A stretch of 9,950 nt of DNA, taken from the NCBI GenBank assembly GCA_934668295.1, contig CAKUND010000073.1, positions 1 through 9,950 on the forward strand. Reading direction: 5' to 3'. The translations under genes were made by a program, and so were the position numbers. Origin of the DNA: an uncultured Oscillospiraceae bacterium (GTDB lineage: Bacteria; Bacillota; Clostridia; Oscillospirales; Oscillospiraceae). The number at the start of each line of letters is the position of its first letter. The first letter of the stretch is position 1. The notes under the pieces are model-generated. The model had not been told where the DNA came from and made no database searches. It worked only from the letters and a program-made list of their open reading frames with translations. Below are positions 6,095-9,950 of the stretch, one piece after another.

Positions 6095-7266
6095 GAGAGT
6101 TTCTGGGTAATTTCGCGGATTGCTGCCTGTAATTGTGCATCGTCCGTTTTTTCCAGCTGGCCGTAGGAAAGTTTCGCATTGTCCTCGTCGGAAAGCTCGA
6201 CGATCACGTCCGGCGTGACGCCGGTGTCGGTCAGACTGCGGCCTTGCGGCGTGTAATATTTTCCAATGGACAGATTCAGCATCGAGCCGTCGGAGAGCGT
6301 GAAGGCCGTCTGGAAATTGCCCTTGCCGACCGTCTTTGTTCCGACGACCGTGCCCCAGCCGTATTCCTGAATGGCTGCTGCGAAAAACTCTGCTGCGGAA
6401 TAGCTGTCCTGATTGACGAGCACAGCCATGGGCAGCTCGATGCAGCCCTCGTCCGAGCGGTCAGTCTGCTTCGTGCCCTGATAATCCTCGCTCTGGAACA
6501 GAATGCCCTCCGGCAGAATTTTATCCAGCACCTTGACCAGCTCGTCCTTATACCCGCCGCCGTTGTACCGCACGTCGAAGATCAGCGCCTGTGCGCCCTG
6601 CGCGATCAGTTCATCCATGGCGGCGTTTGTCTCCTCCGCGCAGCGGGAATCGAAATTGGCGATCCTGATATAGCCGATCTGCCCGTCCAGCATCTCATAG
6701 GCCGCGACAGGCGTCTGGATGCTGCGGCGCTCGACCGTGACCGGGAAGCTTTCTTCTCCGCGCAGAACCGTCAGCGTCACGAAGGTCCCTTCTTCGCCGC
6801 GCACCTTCGCGCGTGTCCCGGTCATGCCGAGGTCGAGCGTCTTTTCACCCTCGACCTCCGTGATGAGATCGCCGACGAGGATCCCGGCTTCCTCCGCCGG
6901 GCTGCCCGCAGTTACGGCCTCAATGCGCATGCCGCCGAGCGCCTCCTGCGCGGTGATGGTCACGCCGATGCCGACATAGGCGTTTTTCATCTGCTCGTCG
7001 TAGCTGCTTTTTTCCTCCGCGGTCAGATAATAGCTCCATCGGTCGCCGGTCGCCGCGACCATGGCGGCCGCGGCGGAATCCGCAAGCTTGTCTTCGTCGT
7101 AATCATCGATAAAGAACGTATCGAGATACGCGCCGATCTCCGCCGTCTTGGCCTCGACGGGCGTCTGTCCGCGCTGCGTCAGACGCATGGTCACGATGGA
7201 CGAGCCGAGGATCGCAACGGCAAACGCAAGCGCAAGAATGAAAATCTTTTGCCATTTTTTCAACAT
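6091..7266 (-). CDS. Membrane-anchored PDZ-containing S41 (CtpB-like) serine protease
   Basis: C-terminal processing protease of 391 residues. An N-terminal membrane anchor (about 8-28) should place the rest outside the membrane. A PDZ domain (about 95-178) precedes the S41 core (about 190-357). The catalytic residues are S290 in SYSAAEFF, K315 in GKGNFQ and Q319; the spacings 25 and 4 equal those of the CtpB Ser-Lys-Gln triad, so the enzyme should be active. The substrate is unknown; relatives cleave signalling or cell-wall proteins. I use ATG 7266 because GGAAAGG (7276-7282) is 9 bases upstream; an in-frame GTG at 7272 would be only 3 bases from it. In several Clostridia an S41 gene follows ftsEX-M23 on the same strand, whereas here it lies on the opposite strand, beyond greA-lysS. 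No terminator separates it from greA. Confidence 0.94.
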   Translation of the reverse strand: MLKKWQKIFILALAFAVAILGSSIVTMRLTQRGQTPVEAKTAEIGAYLDTFFIDDYDEDKLADSAAAAMVAATGDRWSYYLTAEEKSSYDEQMKNAYVGIGVTITAQEALGGMRIEAVTAGSPAEEAGILVGDLITEVEGEKTLDLGMTGTRAKVRGEEGTFVTLTVLRGEESFPVTVERRSIQTPVAAYEMLDGQIGYIRIANFDSRCAEETNAAMDELIAQGAQALIFDVRYNGGGYKDELVKVLDKILPEGILFQSEDYQGTKQTDRSDEGCIELPMAVLVNQDSYSAAEFFAAAIQEYGWGTVVGTKTVGKGNFQTAFTLSDGSMLNLSIGKYYTPQGRSLTDTGVTPDVIVELSDEDNAKLSYGQLEKTDDAQLQAAIREITQKLS

Positions 7267-7299
7267 GGACACCAGCCTTTCCAGGAAACTTCAAGGATG

Positions 7300-7305
7300 A
7301 TTATA
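7300..7305 (-). promoter_or_regulatory. Candidate -10 box for the S41 protease gene
   Basis: A perfect TATAAT on the minus strand (7305-7300) lies 33 bases before the protease ATG, which would give a leader of about 27 bases. There is no good -35 hexamer: that position falls inside the GC-rich terminator stem at 7308-7336. If real, the promoter would depend on an activator or on upstream contacts. Confidence 0.35.
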
Positions 7306-7307
7306 CA

Positions 7308-7336
7308 CGGCCCGGAGCCGTGCCGGCTCCGGGCCG
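7308..7336. terminator. GC-rich terminator hairpin after the small membrane-protein pair
   Basis: A perfect 13-bp stem (7308-7320 with 7324-7336) has a 3-base loop. On the plus strand it is followed by TTTTCTTTT. On the minus strand, the direction of the genes on both sides, only GTGTATAAT follows. It begins 8 bases after the end of the gene at 7344 and probably ends that transcript, though the U-tract is weak in that direction. Confidence 0.65.
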
Positions 7337-7343
7337 TTTTCTT

Positions 7344-7706
7344 TTACATACCGAAATAATCGCGGTTCGCGCGGGAATTGCGGATGGCGTACCATACGAG
7401 CGACCCCAGCACCGCCGCCAGGAGCACCAGCGGCCACGGGTAGGGGAGGAAGGGCGTTTCCCGCAGATCGTTCAGCATCATGCACACGCCGTAGCCCATG
7501 GTCATGACTGCCATGACCGCAAGCGGCGGCATCATGTACCCGATATACTCCTGCTCGTCCGCACAATCGGAGATCTTTTTCTCCTTCGGCACCAGAAGGC
7601 CGTTCTTGAACAGCCGCTTCGTAACGGCCAGCCGAAGAAACGTATACATACAGTATGCGCCGCTGGCCAGCAAAATCAGATCCAGAAACAGTGTCATATC
7701 ATTCAT
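7344..7706 (-). CDS. Small membrane protein of unknown function (three predicted TM segments)
   Basis: No family is recognised. The 120 residues show hydrophobic helices at about 5-25, 57-77 and 90-107. Between the first two is a basic then acidic loop (TKRLFKNG, then PKEKKISDCADEQEY), and the tail is basic (RNSRANRDYFGM). The start is ATG 7706, because AGGAGG (7716-7721) lies exactly 9 bases upstream. An in-frame ATG at 7727 has this Shine-Dalgarno sequence inside its own coding region. The start overlaps the end of the upstream gene by 8 bases (ATGAATGA), so the two are translationally coupled. The two proteins probably act together, perhaps as a membrane complex (inference). Confidence 0.8.
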   Translation of the reverse strand: MNDMTLFLDLILLASGAYCMYTFLRLAVTKRLFKNGLLVPKEKKISDCADEQEYIGYMMPPLAVMAVMTMGYGVCMMLNDLRETPFLPYPWPLVLLAAVLGSLVWYAIRNSRANRDYFGM

Positions 7707-8022
7707 TTGTGTGTTCCTCCTGTTCATCTCTTGCGGCCTGCTTCCACTCGCGCACGCTTCGGACCGCGACGATCACCAGCAGCGCCGCGCCGATGATGGA
7801 AAACGCGATCGTGCCGCACAGCGCGGCAATGCGCTCGCTGGACCAGACGCCGCTGGCGGCGAGTCCCGGATAATCCCGGCCCATCTTGATGGCAAGATAG
7901 ATCAGATATCCGCCGCAGAGCACATACATCACCTTCCGCCGGTTGTCAAAGTTGTTTTTCTTCTCCGGCTTTTTCTCCGCAGCTTCCTGCGGTGCATCCG
8001 GCTTTTTCTCCAGCTCGTCCAT
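7699..8022 (-). CDS. Small membrane protein of unknown function (two predicted TM segments)
   Basis: No family is recognised. The 107 residues begin with a charged Lys/Glu/Pro-rich cytoplasmic stretch (1-30). Two hydrophobic helices follow (about 31-47 and 64-88), then a charged tail that ends QEEHTNE. The start is ATG 8022: GGGGAGG (8030-8036) lies 7 bases upstream. The frame is open further, but an earlier start would put coding sequence across the palindrome at 8045-8060. It is first in a two-gene operon with the 120-residue protein. Confidence 0.78.
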   Translation of the reverse strand: MDELEKKPDAPQEAAEKKPEKKNNFDNRRKVMYVLCGGYLIYLAIKMGRDYPGLAASGVWSSERIAALCGTIAFSIIGAALLVIVAVRSVREWKQAARDEQEEHTNE

Positions 8023-8044
8023 ATCGCGGCCTCCCCATACAATA

Positions 8045-8060
8045 GTATGATATATCATAC
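8045..8060. promoter_or_regulatory. Perfect 16-base palindrome GTATGATATATCATAC, candidate operator
   Basis: Two 8-base arms meet with no spacer. The site lies 22 bases before the ATG of the 107-residue protein and covers a possible -10 (TATGAT, minus 8059-8054). It is therefore placed like a repressor operator over a promoter. No -35 of good quality was seen. The regulator is not in the window and I do not assign a family. Confidence 0.55.
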
Positions 8061-8184
8061 ACGATTGCGCGGAAAAAAGAAAGAGCAAATATCAGCCCAC
8101 ACGAAACTTGCAGCCGCCTCTGCCAATTGCGGCCGTTCTTCAGAACCGGGTTTTAAGGTCATACACCCCTAGGTAAAAAATTTG

Positions 8185-8190
8185 TATAAT
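8185..8190 (+). promoter_or_regulatory. Candidate -10 box upstream of the sugar ABC ATPase gene
   Basis: A perfect TATAAT is preceded by an A/T-rich tract (AAAAAATTTG), but no TTGACA-like hexamer lies 16-19 bases upstream. Transcription would start near 8197, giving a leader of about 240 bases. A weaker alternative is TAAAAT at 8253-8258. Confidence 0.35.
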
Positions 8191-8198
8191 TTCAACGC

Positions 8199-8229
8199 AC
8201 AATTTTCACCTTTTTGTGGACAATTTTCA
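8199..8229 (+). repeat. Direct repeat ACAATTTTCA, 21-base period
   Basis: Identical 10-base copies at 8199-8208 and 8220-8229 have starts 21 bases apart, two helical turns. They lie just downstream of the TATAAT box, as operator half-sites for a dimer or tetramer could. The bound protein is unknown. Confidence 0.5.
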
Positions 8230-8277
8230 TGCCTGTTCCGACGCGGGCCTGCTAAAATGGAGACTGTAAGGAAGGAG

Positions 8278-8380
8278 TGCCGCCCGAGGCGGCAGGGGAG
8301 CGCAGCCTCCCGCCCGGTTCCCGGAAGGGAAGGGCTCCGCCCGGCGCGGAAGCAGTTTTGCGCGCTGCAAACAGCAAAAC
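8278..8380 (+). promoter_or_regulatory. Hairpin-dense leader of the sugar ABC ATPase mRNA
   Basis: Five local stems follow one another: 8278-8284/8288-8294 (7 bp, triloop), 8296-8300/8307-8311 (5 bp), 8318-8322/8327-8331 (5 bp, GGAA tetraloop), 8332-8335/8339-8342 (4 bp) and 8355-8361/8374-8380 (7 bp, 12-base loop). A strong purine run AAGGAAGGAG (8268-8277 region) precedes the first stem. It matches no riboswitch class I can name. High G+C alone produces many short stems, so function is uncertain. Confidence 0.35.
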
Positions 8381-8439
8381 GTTTCGTCTTCCACAGGCAG
8401 GAGGACACGCCGCAGGAGAAAGGGGAATGTGAAAGAAAG

Positions 8440-9939
8440 ATGGCCGAAACGATTCTCAGAATGACCGGTATCCAGAAATACTTCCCGGGCGTCCATGCGC
8501 TGGACAACGCGCAGCTGGAGGTCCGCGAGGGCGAGGTCATGGCGCTGGTCGGCGAAAACGGCGCCGGTAAATCGACGCTCATGAAGGTGCTGACCGGCAT
8601 CTACCCGAGCGACGGCGGCACGATCGAATACTTTGGAAAGCAGGTCGAGATCCACGGCCCGCGCGACGCGCAGTCGCTCGGCATCTGCATCGTCCACCAG
8701 GAGCTGAACCTCATGCAGCACCTGACCGTGGCGGAAAACATCTATATCGGCCGCGAGCCAATGAAGGGCCTGTTCGTCGACAAGGCAAAGCAGAACGCCA
8801 TGACGCAGGAGCTGTTCGACAAGCTGAATCTGGAGCTCGATCCGAAGGCCGTCGTCAAGACGCTCTCGGTCGCGAAGCAGCAGATGGTCGAAATTACAAA
8901 GGCCCTGTCCCATGAAAATACAAAGCTGCTCATCCTTGACGAGCCCTCCGCCGTCCTGACCGATACGGAGATCGACGACCTGTTCGTCTTCATCCGGCAG
9001 CTCAAAAAGACCGGCGTCGGCATCGTCTATATCTCCCACCGCATGGATGAGCTCAAGCGCATCACCGACCGCATCACCGTCATGCGCGACGGCCAGTATG
9101 TCGCCACGCTCGATACCCCCACGGCGGAGATCTCCGAGGTCATCCGCCTCATGGTCGGCCGCACGATCTATGAGGAACCGAAAACAAAATCCATGTGCCC
9201 GCCCGACGCGCCCGTTGTGCTCGAGGCCGAGCATCTGAATTCTCTCGATGTAAAGGACGTGTCGTTCAAGCTCCGCAAGGGCGAGATCCTCGGCTTTGCC
9301 GGTCTGGTCGGCGCGGGACGCACCGAGACCATGCGCCTGATCTGCGGCGCGGATCCGATGGATTCCGGCACGATCCGGATAAACGGCAAAGACGTGAAGA
9401 TCCACAGCCCGAAGGATGCTGTGCACTATGGCATCGGCTATCTCTCCGAGGACCGCAAGCGCTACGGCCTGTGCCTCAACCTGTCCGTCACGGATAACAC
9501 CGTCCTGCCGAGTCTGGAGCAGCTGTTCAAGGGGCCGTTCGTCCATGACAGAAAAGCGCACCAGCTTGCGCAGGAGCACGCCGAACAGATCCGCACGAAG
9601 ACGCCGTCCGTTCGCGCCCGCGTCGGCAGCCTCTCCGGCGGCAACCAGCAGAAGGTCGTCATTTCCAAGTGGCTCCTGCGCGACTGCGACGTGCTCATCT
9701 TCGACGAGCCGACGCGCGGCATCGACGTCGGCGCTAAGAGCGAGATCTACAAGCTGATGACCCAGCTTGCGGAGGAAGGCAAGTCCATCATCATGATCTC
9801 CTCCGACATGCCGGAGCTGCTCCGCCTGTCCGACCGCGTGATCGTCATGTGCGAGGGTCACGTCACGGGCGAGCTCGATATCTCCGAGGCCACGCAGGAA
9901 ACCATCATGACATATGCAACCAAGAGAGAAGTGGGGTAA
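8440..9939 (+). CDS. Sugar-type ABC importer, twin-domain ATP-binding subunit (RbsA/MglA family)
   Basis: A cytoplasmic ATPase of 499 residues with two fused nucleotide-binding domains, as in ribose, galactose and xylose importers of the CUT2 family. Domain 1 has Walker A GENGAGKST (38-46), Q-loop VHQE (85-88), a degenerate signature LSVAKQQ (142-148), Walker B LLILDEP (163-169) and switch H200. Domain 2 has the degenerate Walker A GLVGAGRTE (288-296), signature LSGGNQQ (398-404), Walker B VLIFDEP (418-424), and SSD in place of the switch His (454-456), all normal for this family. The substrate cannot be told from the ATPase; nucleoside (BmpA-type) uptake is an alternative. The start at 8440 matches family N-termini; AGGGGA (8421-8426) lies 13 bases upstream. 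No binding-protein gene precedes it here; it may lie after the permeases. Confidence 0.93.
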   Translation: MAETILRMTGIQKYFPGVHALDNAQLEVREGEVMALVGENGAGKSTLMKVLTGIYPSDGGTIEYFGKQVEIHGPRDAQSLGICIVHQELNLMQHLTVAENIYIGREPMKGLFVDKAKQNAMTQELFDKLNLELDPKAVVKTLSVAKQQMVEITKALSHENTKLLILDEPSAVLTDTEIDDLFVFIRQLKKTGVGIVYISHRMDELKRITDRITVMRDGQYVATLDTPTAEISEVIRLMVGRTIYEEPKTKSMCPPDAPVVLEAEHLNSLDVKDVSFKLRKGEILGFAGLVGAGRTETMRLICGADPMDSGTIRINGKDVKIHSPKDAVHYGIGYLSEDRKRYGLCLNLSVTDNTVLPSLEQLFKGPFVHDRKAHQLAQEHAEQIRTKTPSVRARVGSLSGGNQQKVVISKWLLRDCDVLIFDEPTRGIDVGAKSEIYKLMTQLAEEGKSIIMISSDMPELLRLSDRVIVMCEGHVTGELDISEATQETIMTYATKREVG

Positions 9940-9944
9940 TCATT

Positions 9945-9950
9945 ATGGAA
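9945..9950 (+). CDS. Start of the next gene, cut by the window edge (probably ABC permease)
   Basis: ATG GAA begins 5 bases after the ATPase stop codon, with GTGGGG (9931-9936) as a plausible ribosome binding site. A permease of the RbsC/MglC type is expected from operon order, but only two codons are visible. Confidence 0.35.

Larger units (their letters stand above)
8023..8439. other. 417-base divergent intergenic region
   Basis: From left to right it holds the ribosome binding site and palindrome of the membrane-protein operon (8030-8060), a stretch with nothing recognisable (8061-8180), a TATAAT box (8185-8190), a 21-base-period direct repeat (8199-8229), a second -10-like TAAAAT (8253-8258), and a GC-rich hairpin-dense leader (8278-8380) before the ABC ATPase gene. 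The reading frame upstream of ATG 8440 happens to be open back to about 8182 but does not look like protein-coding sequence. Confidence 0.7.

Noticed and set aside
7267..7272. GTG start of the S41 protease at 7272
   Set aside because: It would be only 3 bases from the Shine-Dalgarno sequence, while ATG 7266 has 9-base spacing.
8182..8439. N-terminal extension of the ABC ATPase by 86 residues
   Set aside because: The extra sequence is Arg/Pro/Gly-rich and unlike the family, would begin inside the TATAAT box, and covers the hairpin leader. Family N-termini align with ATG 8440.

Overview
The window looks like chromosomal DNA of a GC-rich clostridial Firmicute, most likely an Oscillospirales (Ruminococcaceae/Oscillospiraceae-type) gut anaerobe. 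The basis is the FtsE-FtsX-M23 peptidase operon, a greA-lysS operon, strong AGGAGG-type ribosome binding sites, a consensus sigma-A promoter and coding DNA near 60% G+C. The genus cannot be fixed by eye. There is no tRNA, rRNA, CRISPR array or intact insertion sequence.

Layout. (1) Positions 27-2884, plus strand: ftsE, ftsX and a coiled-coil M23 peptidase form one operon that ends in a strong hairpin terminator at 2951-2986. Together they form the membrane machine that couples cytoplasmic ATP hydrolysis to septal peptidoglycan hydrolysis. (2) Positions 2885-3541: a 657-base gap without a recognised gene, partly AT-rich. It holds three consecutive minus-strand hairpin-plus-U-tract terminators, four TTGGTGTA-type repeats spaced about one helical turn apart, and a doubtful 51-residue ORF. 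This is the most foreign-looking and least explained part of the window. (3) Positions 3542-5997, minus strand: greA then lysS, driven by a perfect TTGACA-N17-TATAAT promoter that overlaps the stop codon of the gene upstream. The LysRS carries an extra C-terminal Trbp111-like tRNA-binding domain. (4) Positions 6091-7266, minus strand: a membrane-anchored PDZ/S41 (CtpB-like) protease with an intact Ser-Lys-Gln triad. (5) Positions 7344-8022, minus strand: two short overlapping genes for small membrane proteins of unknown function, preceded by a perfect 16-base palindrome. (6) Positions 8023-8439: a 417-base divergent intergenic region with a -10 box, a 21-base-period direct repeat and a GC-rich, hairpin-dense leader. 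(7) Positions 8440-9939, plus strand: the twin-ATPase subunit of a sugar-type ABC importer, followed by the first two codons of the next gene, probably a permease.

Most genes are ordinary housekeeping. The items that deserve attention are the 2.99-3.54 kb gap, the LysRS fusion with its compositional shift, the palindrome-controlled membrane-protein pair and the leader of the sugar transporter gene. I did not find a clear new multi-gene system.
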